A DNA stretch of 10,745 bases. Source: Spirochaetia bacterium UBA5368. GTDB lineage: Bacteria; Spirochaetota; UBA4802; UBA5368. The stretch spans positions 46,374 through 57,118 of the forward strand of contig DHPI01000022.1 in assembly GCA_002407865.1 (NCBI GenBank), written 5' to 3'. Positions 1 through 7,141 of the stretch are shown here, in pieces; within the stretch, counting starts at the first letter, position 1, and the number at the start of each line of letters is the position of its first letter. Both the position numbers and the translations under genes were made by a program. The notes under the pieces are model-generated. The model saw nothing but the letters and a program-made list of their open reading frames with translations. It was not told where the DNA came from and ran no database searches.

Positions 1-98
1 AAATGGCGCCGCTTTTCGAATTAAAGGGCATACAAAAACATGTAGCGGCAAATCGTTACCACGAAGGTTATCATTGGTTTTTCGGCAGGTGCCTATGA
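1..98 (+). CDS. C-terminal end of an unidentified gene (partial)
   Basis: A frame open from the left edge ends at TGA 96-98. The visible end reads roughly PLFELKGIQKHV, then a His/Tyr/Trp/Phe-rich stretch. An ATG lies at 3-5 but the frame is open to the edge, so the true start is probably outside the window. The stop overlaps the ATG at 95 of the next gene as ATGA, the usual junction of translationally coupled genes in an operon. That overlap is the main reason to believe the frame. I do not recognise the protein. The frame of the next gene is also open to the left edge, so the sequence alone does not exclude an N-terminal extension of that gene instead. Confidence 0.45.
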   Translation, partial: MAPLFELKGIQKHVAANRYHEGYHWFFGRCL

Positions 99-2356
99 AG
101 CGTTGTGCGTATGCAGTAATCATACTGTCGGTGTGTGTATTTGCATTGCACTCACGGGTGCATGCGCAAATAATAGATCTGACCTCCGAGGATTTATATG
201 TCCGAACCGGTTTTTCCGAACGATGGACCGCCCATCTGCCCGATGCGGACGACACACACTGGAAGAAGCTCCCTGCCGTAACCGGTGGGAAACGAAAGGT
301 GAAGGTCCGCGATCTTGGTCTTAGCGGCGTACCTCAACGGCCCTTCCTTTCGCCAAAAAAATACGCTCCGCAGACGTTTACATTTATAACATCATTCAAC
401 CTCCCTGATGAATATAAGGATACCGGCGCGCTCCTTGCCATGAAGCTGGCGACAATCGGTGAAAACTGGGAAATATATCTTAACGGAACGCGCATACGAC
501 AGGAAATGCACCTGAATGATGACGGCTCAATCGCCAAAATTCGCGTTATGCGCGATGTGATTGCGCCCCTCGATCCGCGGCTTCTTACCGAAGGGCGCAA
601 TATACTTTCCTTCAAAATTGTCGGCGATCCCACATATGATGACACCGGTTTTTATCAGAGCGGGCCGTATATTATCGATGAGTATCAGAAAATTTTCGAT
701 GAAAATTCAGAAACGCTCACGATGGTCCTTCTGTCCCTCTATTTCTTTGTCGGATTGTATCATATCTACCTTTTCATACGCAGAAGAAGCGAGCCGTATA
801 ACCTTTTCTATGGAGCATTCTCGGTTCTCCTCTTCGTGTATCTGTTCATGCGGACGCATACGGTGTACGCATTCATCGGCGATACCTCACTCATTACGCG
901 TATCGAATTGTCGACGCTGTACCTGCTTATTCCCCTCATCGGGGCCTTTTTCGATCTGCTTCTCGATAAAACGATACACCGATTTACAATCGGGTATGGT
1001 GCTTTCTGTATAGTCCTTTCCATGGTTACCATTCCGATGACGCTTGCGTTTGATGTTAATTTGCTGCGCATCTGGCAGGTCACCGCGATCGTCCCCTTGG
1101 TGTATTACTCTATTATCATGATCTGCCGGCGCTTCTGGCGGCGGTGCATGAAAGCGCTGCATACCGCGCGATCGGAAAATAAACGCGGTGCGGTTGTGTA
1201 TGCGCTCGCAGATTCCCTGCTGCGTACGGTGGAGGGTTTTCTTTTTATCGGCGTTACCGTTATGTTTGTTACGACGGTGTTCGATATCATCGATTCATTC
1301 TTCCTGTCGTTCGATCTTGTGCTGACGCGCTACGGATTTTTCATATTTGTAGTCGGCACTGCGTTCATTCTGGGTAACAGATTCATGTCACTGTATAACG
1401 ATGTTGAAATCCTCAATGAAGATCTCGCTCATAAAATTCAGGACCTTAATTACGCGAATAAAATAATAACGCTGTCAGAAGAAAAATACAGGCTCCTTGT
1501 GGAAGGAACGACGGACTGCATCTTTACGCTTGATGAGGGATTAAAGTTCATATCGATGAACCGCGCCATGCTGAAGCAGATTTCAATGCAGCCGAACGAT
1601 GTCGTGGGAGCGGAATTTTTTGATATCGTGTATAATGATCCCGAGGACCAGGGTCTGTCGATGAATCTTTTGCGTGAAAAAATTTCTGGATTTATCGACA
1701 GAAAATCTCCGATGAATTGCAAGGTGAGGTTTAAATCCGCCATCAACAACGAGCTGAAAGAGTACCAGGTGCGGCTTGAATATATCGATATTGACGGCAA
1801 AAACGAGATTCTCGGCAAGGCCGTCAGCGTGATAGAAGATTCGCTGATGAAATATTTTGTCTCGGAGCGGCTGACATTCGTTATCGGTAATTACCTGTCG
1901 ACTGCGGAGGAAATAAGCCAGCGTCTGGTGCGCAATTGTGTGCGGTATATGGATCAGCAGGAGGTGAATTACCTTCGCATCGGGCTCCGCGAAATGATTA
2001 TTAACGCGATTGAGCATGGAAACTTAAATATAAGCTTTGATGAAAAAACGCGTGAATCCATGAATGATAATTACCTTGAATTCGTAATGGAACGGCAGCA
2101 CCAGCGGGAGTACCGCGACAGGAAAGTGACGATAGAGCTTTCGCTCAATCCGCAGAGGGTCGCATATAAAATCACCGATGAAGGGGACGGCTTCAATTAT
2201 AAAAAGATTTTCGCGGCAATAAAGGACCGGGTAAACGATGACATGCTGGCGCATGGACGGGGCATCACCATGGCGCAGAATATCTTCGATGAAATTGCCT
2301 ACAATAAAAAAGGAAACCTGGTGCTCCTGGTGAAGCGTTTTTCCGGCAAAACATGA
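95..2356 (+). CDS. Membrane sensor: 7TMR-DISM receptor with PAS and RsbW-type ATPase domain
   Basis: Predicted inner-membrane signal receptor of 753 residues. Residues 1-25 look like a signal peptide (MKRCAYAV, a hydrophobic run, cut near HAQ). Residues 30-200 form an extracytoplasmic beta-sandwich like those of DISM receptors (NWEIYLNG motif near 125). About seven membrane helices lie between 207 and 430. A short helical linker leads to a PAS domain (about 463-583). The C-terminal part is a GHKL ATPase with N box REMIINAIEHGN (632-643), G1 box DEGDGF (695-700) and G2 box HGRG (720-723). These boxes resemble RsbW/SpoIIE-partner anti-sigma kinases, and I see no HisKA phosphoacceptor helix. The likely role is ligand-controlled phosphorylation or binding of an anti-sigma-factor antagonist. 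Start 95 is chosen for the signal peptide and the ATGA overlap; a TTG at 74 is an alternative. Confidence 0.85.
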   Translation: MKRCAYAVIILSVCVFALHSRVHAQIIDLTSEDLYVRTGFSERWTAHLPDADDTHWKKLPAVTGGKRKVKVRDLGLSGVPQRPFLSPKKYAPQTFTFITSFNLPDEYKDTGALLAMKLATIGENWEIYLNGTRIRQEMHLNDDGSIAKIRVMRDVIAPLDPRLLTEGRNILSFKIVGDPTYDDTGFYQSGPYIIDEYQKIFDENSETLTMVLLSLYFFVGLYHIYLFIRRRSEPYNLFYGAFSVLLFVYLFMRTHTVYAFIGDTSLITRIELSTLYLLIPLIGAFFDLLLDKTIHRFTIGYGAFCIVLSMVTIPMTLAFDVNLLRIWQVTAIVPLVYYSIIMICRRFWRRCMKALHTARSENKRGAVVYALADSLLRTVEGFLFIGVTVMFVTTVFDIIDSFFLSFDLVLTRYGFFIFVVGTAFILGNRFMSLYNDVEILNEDLAHKIQDLNYANKIITLSEEKYRLLVEGTTDCIFTLDEGLKFISMNRAMLKQISMQPNDVVGAEFFDIVYNDPEDQGLSMNLLREKISGFIDRKSPMNCKVRFKSAINNELKEYQVRLEYIDIDGKNEILGKAVSVIEDSLMKYFVSERLTFVIGNYLSTAEEISQRLVRNCVRYMDQQEVNYLRIGLREMIINAIEHGNLNISFDEKTRESMNDNYLEFVMERQHQREYRDRKVTIELSLNPQRVAYKITDEGDGFNYKKIFAAIKDRVNDDMLAHGRGITMAQNIFDEIAYNKKGNLVLLVKRFSGKT

Positions 2357-2447
2357 TAAAATTCTTGCTTTTGTTGTCAGATTGATGCATGATGCCATGA
2401 AAATAAATATATCAAGCGCGTCTAATAACAGATAGCGGGGTGCTCGG

Positions 2448-2765
2448 ATGAAAGTTGAAATACTCATTGAAAATATAATAAACCTCTTTGTTGTCGCCAT
2501 CGTTATTGAAGCGGCCGTGATGTCGATATTTTCAATTTCGTCGATGCGCGATATCGGCTCGAAGAGGCCGGTAGAGGCGACGAGAGACGGATTGATCGTT
2601 CTTGTCGCTTTTTTTCTGTGCTATTCTGTGGATATATTGAGCGTGTTCAGAAATACCGGCGTTAAGCTGCCCAGGCTTTTCGATATTATCATCAGCGCGC
2701 TCGTTCTTACGAGGTTGACAAATTTCGTATGGACCTTTATGTCGCGTTTTAAACGGGAAGACTGA
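2448..2765 (+). CDS. Small three-helix membrane protein, unknown function
   Basis: A 105-residue protein with three likely membrane segments (about 8-30, 46-66 and 77-98). A short charged loop (MRDIGSKRPVEATRD) lies between the first two, and the C-terminus is basic (SRFKRED). The start ATG follows GCGGGG, a workable ribosome binding site about nine bases upstream. It lies 91 bases after the sensor gene on the same strand, so it may be cotranscribed, but no terminator or promoter is clear between them. I do not recognise the family. Size and topology alone would fit a small transporter subunit, a holin-like protein or a membrane accessory protein, and none of these can be preferred. Confidence 0.7.
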   Translation: MKVEILIENIINLFVVAIVIEAAVMSIFSISSMRDIGSKRPVEATRDGLIVLVAFFLCYSVDILSVFRNTGVKLPRLFDIIISALVLTRLTNFVWTFMSRFKRED

Positions 2766-2838
2766 ACAGACCTCCGTCCGCATAAAGCTGCTCTACCTTC
2801 ATGTTGTGTTTGTGTGTGGGGTAAAAAATAATATGTTT

Positions 2839-3132
2839 TTATATATTATGACTGGAAGAATGCGTCTGCGACTGTACTACTTCGTTATACTTGTCTAAAA
2901 TGGCGATTGTAATCATATCTCTCGCTTCCTGTGTAATGGGGAAGAAAAGATCAATGAAATCGCCGTTTTTACGCTTATTGGAAGGCATTCCAATAAAGAT
3001 TCCCTTATCACCCTGAACTATGCGAAGATTTTTTACGACAAATTTGTCCAAAATCGTGATATTGGCAAATCCCAGCGTTTTTCCAAGATTTTCCTTGGGG
3101 AATACCCTAACTTCAGTAATTATGTCTTCCAT
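2839..3132 (-). CDS. spoVG: SpoVG family RNA/DNA-binding regulator
   Basis: A 97-residue protein matching SpoVG along its length. It begins MEDIITEVRVFP. It then shows the family pattern FVVKNLRIVQGDKGIFIGMPS (about residues 31-51), a GDFIDLFFPI segment (57-66) and a C-terminal helix EARDMITIAILDKY. SpoVG proteins are small site-specific nucleic-acid binders. They were first known as sporulation and septation regulators in Firmicutes, and they also occur in spirochaetes such as Borrelia, where they bind DNA and RNA. Sporulation need not be implied here. The basic run SNKRKNG (51-57) sits where the family shows its nucleic-acid contact region. A GGTGGTG ribosome binding site lies about five bases before the ATG. 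The gene appears to be a single transcription unit with its own promoter at 3166-3194. Confidence 0.93.
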   Translation of the reverse strand: MEDIITEVRVFPKENLGKTLGFANITILDKFVVKNLRIVQGDKGIFIGMPSNKRKNGDFIDLFFPITQEARDMITIAILDKYNEVVQSQTHSSSHNI

Positions 3133-3165
3133 ATGAGCACCACCAATTTCATTAAAATGTAGCTG

Positions 3166-3194
3166 AGGTTACTCGATGTAAGTGAACATGTCAA
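3166..3194 (-). promoter_or_regulatory. Candidate sigma-70-type promoter of spoVG
   Basis: Read on the minus strand, TTGACA (3194-3189) is followed after exactly 17 bases by TAACCT (3171-3166). The -35 box is a perfect match and the -10 box is weak. Transcription would begin near 3159, giving a leader of about 27 bases before the spoVG ATG that contains the GGTGGTG binding site. A second TTGACA lies at 3221-3216 but has no good -10 partner. Confidence 0.45.
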
Positions 3195-3350
3195 GAAAAA
3201 TATTCATGTGTATGATGTCAAAAAAAATGACAAAATTACATATATTTTGATCATAATATAACATTATGGAGCGGGGGTGTGGAAGAGGCTGGGTTCTTGC
3301 GAATATATACGTGCGGGTGTGAAATGTGACGTGCTGTGGTGTACGCGCCA

Positions 3351-3387
3351 TATAAAAAACCGGACACGCTGTTCCGGTTTTTTTATA
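3351..3387. terminator. Bidirectional rho-independent terminator
   Basis: AAAAAACCGGA (3354-3364) and TCCGGTTTTTTT (3373-3384) form an inverted repeat around an eight-base loop, with TAT/ATA flanks extending the pairing. The A-run and T-run make it work in both directions. Its clear job is to end the minus-strand glycosyltransferase transcript, whose stop codon is about 20 bases away. It would also stop any + strand transcript entering from the 3133-3350 gap. Confidence 0.8.
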
Positions 3388-3407
3388 TGCAATGCCCGGT
3401 GTTTAAA

Positions 3408-4928
3408 TCACTTTCTTTTGATGATGTACGCGAGCGGGGAGTTGAACATCGAAAGAAACGCCGTATATAGAAATCCGATCTGGAAGAGCATGATGAACGG
3501 CAATGAAAAATAAAGCTCTTTGTCGAACGCATAATATACCGCGAAGGTGAAATATACTCCCATACACAATTCTATGATTGAAACCCAGTCTACTTTCTTT
3601 ATTCTGTAGACATTTGCGACGAGTTTGGTAAATTTCTCGCGGGTTGAAATAGTACCTTTATCCGATACATTGTATTTTGGCGTACGGTTGAAGGGCGTGT
3701 TCTTTTTTATAAGCGCCTCAATCACCGCCTTGCAGTTGTTGATGCACAGGCCAATGCCGATTGAAAGCACAAACGGAAGATATATCAGAGGTTTTGCTTT
3801 CGACCGGTTGCGGACGCTGAGTGTTTCACTGATGACCATGTATTCTGAATAAAAGTAGAAAAACATGACCGAAAGCGTCGCGAATATAAAAATCGGCAAA
3901 TCGAGGATGAAAAGTCGTCTGTCAAATCCGTGATTGTAGCGTATAACGATATTGATCGGCATGAGGAGCGAAAGCATAACCATCAGCAGATAGGCGAAAT
4001 TCGCGCCCATATGGAAGAACGATTCGACTTTGTTCTTCAATGGAATATCCGATTTGACTATCCTTAGAAAAATCTTCATGAAGGTCTGTATAGAACCTTT
4101 TGCCCATCTGAATTGCTGCGCCTTGAATGCCGACATTTCGATTGGCAACTCGGCAGGCACCGTCACATTGGGTAAAAATATGAATTTCCACCCCTTCAAC
4201 TGAGCCCTGTAGCTTAAATCGAGGTCTTCGGTAAGCGTATCGTGCTGCCATCCGCCCGCGTCGGCAATAGTGCTTTTACGCCACATCCCCGCGGTCCCGT
4301 TAAAATTAAAGAACCTTCCGGAACGATTGCGTGCGGTATGTTCGATCATGAAATGCCCGTCGAGAAGAATGCTCTGGCACTCGGTAAGCAGCGAATACCT
4401 GCGGTTTTCATGGTCCCAGCGGGCTTGCACCATGCCGATTTTGCTGTCGGTAAAATAATGAATGGTTTTTTCGAGAAAATCTTCATCCGGAAGAAAATCG
4501 GCGTCAAAGACGGCAACGAATTCACCTGTGGCAGTTTTCAGGCCGTTTTCAAGGGCACCGGCCTTAAATCCGCTCCGGTCGGTACGATGTATAAACGCTA
4601 TGTCGATCCCCCGCGCGCGAATTTCATCGCATTTTTTTTTCGCGATTGTTGAGGTGTCGTCCGTCGAATCGTCGAGCACCTGTATCTGAAGAAGATTTCG
4701 GGGATAGCGCATCATCGCGACCTTTTCGATAAGCCGTTCAACAACATACTTTTCGTTGAATACAGGCAGCTGAATTGTGATCGGGGGAAGTTCCTTAAAT
4801 TGAGATTCCGGAACCGGATTCTTGTCTTTGTACTTTCTGTAAAGGTAAATCATGTAATAGCGATGAAAACCATATATGGAAAGAATAACTAGTATTACAA
4901 AATAGCCATAGAAAAATACTTCTTTCAT
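3408..4928 (-). CDS. Cellulose synthase-like (CslA-type) family 2 glycosyltransferase
   Basis: A 506-residue inner-membrane glycosyltransferase. One N-terminal membrane helix (about 5-28) precedes a cytoplasmic GT-A domain (50-290) with every processive GT2 motif: DDSTDD (86-91), DAD (142-144), TED (233-235) and QQFRW (271-275). Four to five membrane helices follow, at about 305-330, 340-362, 380-400 and two between 450 and 496. The segments QLPVFNE, FNGTAGMWR and the late NRTPKY (414-419) resemble plant CslA/CslC mannan and glucan synthases and their bacterial relatives more than BcsA. No PilZ domain is present. It probably polymerises a beta-linked hexose from a nucleotide or lipid donor and moves it across the membrane; the sugar cannot be read from sequence. 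AGGA lies nine bases before the ATG. It is the only gene in its unit, between a divergent promoter region and a terminator. Confidence 0.9.
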   Translation of the reverse strand: MKEVFFYGYFVILVILSIYGFHRYYMIYLYRKYKDKNPVPESQFKELPPITIQLPVFNEKYVVERLIEKVAMMRYPRNLLQIQVLDDSTDDTSTIAKKKCDEIRARGIDIAFIHRTDRSGFKAGALENGLKTATGEFVAVFDADFLPDEDFLEKTIHYFTDSKIGMVQARWDHENRRYSLLTECQSILLDGHFMIEHTARNRSGRFFNFNGTAGMWRKSTIADAGGWQHDTLTEDLDLSYRAQLKGWKFIFLPNVTVPAELPIEMSAFKAQQFRWAKGSIQTFMKIFLRIVKSDIPLKNKVESFFHMGANFAYLLMVMLSLLMPINIVIRYNHGFDRRLFILDLPIFIFATLSVMFFYFYSEYMVISETLSVRNRSKAKPLIYLPFVLSIGIGLCINNCKAVIEALIKKNTPFNRTPKYNVSDKGTISTREKFTKLVANVYRIKKVDWVSIIELCMGVYFTFAVYYAFDKELYFSLPFIMLFQIGFLYTAFLSMFNSPLAYIIKRK

Positions 4929-4990
4929 TGTACGTTTTCCTGTAATTTAAATAAATCTATTTAATTTTTCTTCAAAGTGTAATGAAAAGC

Positions 4991-5019
4991 TATCAATTGC
5001 TACTTTCTGTATATGTCAA
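4991..5019 (-). promoter_or_regulatory. Candidate promoter of the glycosyltransferase gene
   Basis: Minus-strand TTGACA (5019-5014) is a perfect -35 box. Seventeen bases on is TTGATA (4996-4991), a poor -10 match. The implied leader is about 55 bases. It is listed because of the exact -35 box in the right place and orientation; the -10 assignment is uncertain. Confidence 0.35.
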
Positions 5020-5176
5020 GCAAAATATACTTTAATTCGGTGCAGCATCTTTAAAGCAGTTTGCACTTTTTCAGTGTGGATATACATTATTGCTTGTAAA
5101 AAACAGCAAAAATAATTATCCATAAAATTTATAATATTTATTTTATCTTGTGGCGTCGATATGTCTGGAAAATAAA

Positions 5177-5206
5177 TTGACATTTTACACTGTATCAGCT
5201 TGTATA
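5177..5206 (+). promoter_or_regulatory. Candidate promoter of the lipoprotein/OmpA unit
   Basis: TTGACA (5177-5182) is a perfect -35 box. The segment TTGTATA (5200-5206) lies 17 to 18 bases further on and gives a mediocre -10 box. Transcription would start near 5212, about 50 bases before the preferred ATG at 5262. The position suits a promoter for the two-gene unit that ends at the terminator at 7060-7088. Confidence 0.4.
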
Positions 5207-5261
5207 CAGCGTATCGAGTGATATATAAGTTTCAAATAAAATGACAATTAAGGACAACAGT

Positions 5262-5948
5262 ATGAAAAACTATGCGATTTTGCTGAGTGCGCTTATCATG
5301 ATAGCGCCCGGGTGTTTCGCCACCATGCCCGCGCCGGTAAAAGATATATACCTGGTTGAAAAAACGTCCGAAGAAGATAAGCTCCTGGCGGGAATTGAGG
5401 ATGAAATTATAAATATTAATAAGCAGAACAATCAGGCAAAAGAGTCGGCCAAGATCATCCGGCAGGAAATATCGGTCAGCGAGGCGAGAATCGGCAGTCT
5501 CGAAAGGAATAAATCGTACAATCTTGAGCTTGAGAAACTCTATTCCATATCAAATGACAATGCCAAACTTGCCGAGGTAAAACGCCTTATTCAGCAGAAT
5601 GATGATGACATGAAAAAGGAAACCGCTCATCTGGAGTATTTGAAAGCAAAAAAGGACAATCAGGAGTCTTCCGTCGATGTGAAAGACGCCGAATTAAGCG
5701 TGAAAGTGGCCGAGCTCTATTATGAAAAGTCGAAAATTGCCAGAAAATTTCAGGATAAAACAATGGTTGCCGCACCTGTTGAGGGAAAGGAGCCCGCAAA
5801 GGAAGATCGTAACAAAATAGATGTCGATGAGTACAGAAAATACCTGGACTCACAGAAGGATAAGCTTGCGAAGGCGCAGGCTGCGCAGAAGAAATATGCG
5901 GATGCTTTCATCAAGGCTGAAGCGAAGCTGAAGGAATCAGGCTATTAA
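5262..5948 (+). CDS. Putative coiled-coil lipoprotein
   Basis: A 228-residue exported protein of no recognised family. The N-terminus MKNYAILLSALIMIAPGC looks like a lipoprotein signal with Cys18 as the lipidated residue. The box APGC is looser than the enterobacterial rule but of a kind tolerated in spirochaetes. After a short linker, most of the chain is charged and helical with likely coiled coils (about 35-160 and 185-226), rich in Lys, Glu, Gln and Asp. A short Pro/Ala/Glu linker lies near 170. ATG 5262 is preferred over ATG 5241 because AAGGA sits nine bases before it and the signal peptide begins there; 5241 has no binding site. The OmpA-family gene follows after 36 bases with no terminator, so the two are probably cotranscribed and may cooperate in the periplasm or outer membrane. 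Confidence 0.8.
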   Translation: MKNYAILLSALIMIAPGCFATMPAPVKDIYLVEKTSEEDKLLAGIEDEIININKQNNQAKESAKIIRQEISVSEARIGSLERNKSYNLELEKLYSISNDNAKLAEVKRLIQQNDDDMKKETAHLEYLKAKKDNQESSVDVKDAELSVKVAELYYEKSKIARKFQDKTMVAAPVEGKEPAKEDRNKIDVDEYRKYLDSQKDKLAKAQAAQKKYADAFIKAEAKLKESGY

Positions 5949-5984
5949 TACGTATAACTGACGATATGCGGGGAATATAATGCA

Positions 5985-7028
5985 ATGAAAAAAGTGATTA
6001 TAAATGGTTTCATCGGCGTTATCGCAATGTGCCTTCTGGTCGTGGGTGCGGCGAAGCCTCTCGGGGCGCAATTCAAGTGGACCAGCGATTATAAAAATCT
6101 TTACAACGAAAAAGTCGCGGTTGAGCTTGAGCTGGGTAGCGTAAAACGGCAGTTTTCCAACGAGAAATCTAACTATGAGAGCCGCATCAAGCAGTTAGAG
6201 GGCGAAATCGACGCCCTTACTAAAAAGCTTGCTATGAGCGAGAAGCAGCAACAGGAGGATCGGAATCTCTGCAATACACGTATCGCTGAACTTGAGGGAA
6301 CCATCGATATATTGCAAAAGAAGAGCGGCGACCGTGAGAAAAATCTGATAGAAGACAACAAAAAGATGCAGGCCCGCTATGAGGAAGAGTTGCGCAAGGC
6401 CCGCCAGGCGCTCCTTGACGAACGGGAAAAAAACCTGAAGGAAATGGAGTTGCTGAAAAAGAATTACGAGGCGAAAATTGCCGAAATGCAGCTCGCGATT
6501 AAAAATCTGAACGAGGAACTTTCATCGCTGAAAAAACTGACCGAGACGCAGAAGGCCGAGCTTAACCGAATGGCAGACCAGGCGAACGATCTCGAGAAGC
6601 AGCTCAAGGACGAGATAGAAAAGGGCGAGATTCGCCTCAAAAAATTTCATGACAGGCTTATTATCAACATCGACGACAGGATCTCTTTTGATTCGGGTTC
6701 TTCCGAGCTCAAAAAGGAAATACTTCCGGCGCTTGACAAGATTACGAAAATTCTTGCGGATTATCCGGAGTACGATATCGTGATCGAGGGCCATACCGAT
6801 AACGTGCCGATAAAAACGCGGCTGTTTCGCGATAATTGGCAGCTTTCCACAGAACGTGCGCTCGCTGTGTTGAATTACCTGCTCGGCAACAAGCGTCTCG
6901 ACAGGAGGCGATTTTCGGCTGCCGGATACGGAGAGTATCATCCAATCGTTTCGAATGATACACCGGCGAACCGGTCGTTGAATCGACGGGTTGACATTGT
7001 CGTGGTTCCGCGCGTTCCCAAGCAATAA
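5985..7028 (+). CDS. Coiled-coil protein with C-terminal OmpA/MotB peptidoglycan-binding domain
   Basis: A 347-residue envelope protein. Residues 1-28 are a signal peptide or membrane anchor (MKKVIING, hydrophobic core, PLGA then Q). Residues 36-222 are one long charged coiled coil. Residues 225-345 are an OmpA-like domain with IEGHTDNVPI (267-276), NWQLSTERA (284-292), SAAGYGE (311-317) and NRRVDI (333-338). Asp272 and Arg291 fit the residues that bind the diaminopimelate peptide of peptidoglycan in OmpA and MotB. No beta-barrel precedes the domain, so this is not a classic OmpA porin. A coiled coil of this length would hold the peptidoglycan-binding head well away from the N-terminal end. 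GGGGA lies ten bases before the ATG. It is the last gene of the unit, closed by the terminator at 7060-7088. Confidence 0.9.
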   Translation: MKKVIINGFIGVIAMCLLVVGAAKPLGAQFKWTSDYKNLYNEKVAVELELGSVKRQFSNEKSNYESRIKQLEGEIDALTKKLAMSEKQQQEDRNLCNTRIAELEGTIDILQKKSGDREKNLIEDNKKMQARYEEELRKARQALLDEREKNLKEMELLKKNYEAKIAEMQLAIKNLNEELSSLKKLTETQKAELNRMADQANDLEKQLKDEIEKGEIRLKKFHDRLIINIDDRISFDSGSSELKKEILPALDKITKILADYPEYDIVIEGHTDNVPIKTRLFRDNWQLSTERALAVLNYLLGNKRLDRRRFSAAGYGEYHPIVSNDTPANRSLNRRVDIVVVPRVPKQ

Positions 7029-7059
7029 TTCGGATTGGCACAATACTTAAAATGTACGG

Positions 7060-7088
7060 CCCTTCTGTCACAGAGGGGTATATTTTTT
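7060..7088 (+). terminator. Rho-independent terminator of the lipoprotein/OmpA unit
   Basis: CCCTTCTG (7060-7067) pairs with CAGAGGGG (7071-7078) over eight pairs, one of them G-U, around a TCA loop. TATA and six T residues (7083-7088) follow. It lies about 30 bases after the OmpA-family stop codon and separates that unit from the phosphoesterase gene. Confidence 0.75.
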
Positions 7089-7141
7089 ACTACGGGTGTT
7101 GGGGTGTGAAATCATAGAGGGGTTGGATTTCGGAAAAAGTT

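Larger units (their letters stand above)
4929..5240. other. AT-rich divergent intergenic region
   Basis: A gap of 312 bases, rising to 333 with the preferred start at 5262, separates the minus-strand glycosyltransferase from the + strand lipoprotein gene. It is clearly richer in A and T than the flanking genes, above all at 5095-5160. I see no reading frame, tRNA or long repeat in it. It should hold the promoters of both flanking units. Candidates are listed separately, and a further + strand pair TTGCAC (5061-5066) / TACATT (5083-5088, 16-base spacer) could give a longer leader. Confidence 0.6.

Noticed and set aside
2766..2838. T-rich stretch downstream of spoVG on the minus strand
   Set aside because: A T-run is present but no stable hairpin precedes it, so no terminator is called between the convergent genes.
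3277..3513. Open frame of 78 codons on the + strand
   Set aside because: It runs through the bidirectional terminator and into the 3' end of the glycosyltransferase gene on the other strand, with no ribosome binding site and no family resemblance.
4242..4652. Open frame of 136 codons on the + strand within the glycosyltransferase gene
   Set aside because: It is antisense to the catalytic core with DAD and TED motifs, and nothing in its translation suggests a real protein.
7035..7053. TTGGCAC-N-TTAAA resembling a sigma-54 promoter before the phosphoesterase gene
   Set aside because: The GC of the -12 element is missing, and the site lies upstream of the terminator at 7060-7088, which would stop the transcript.
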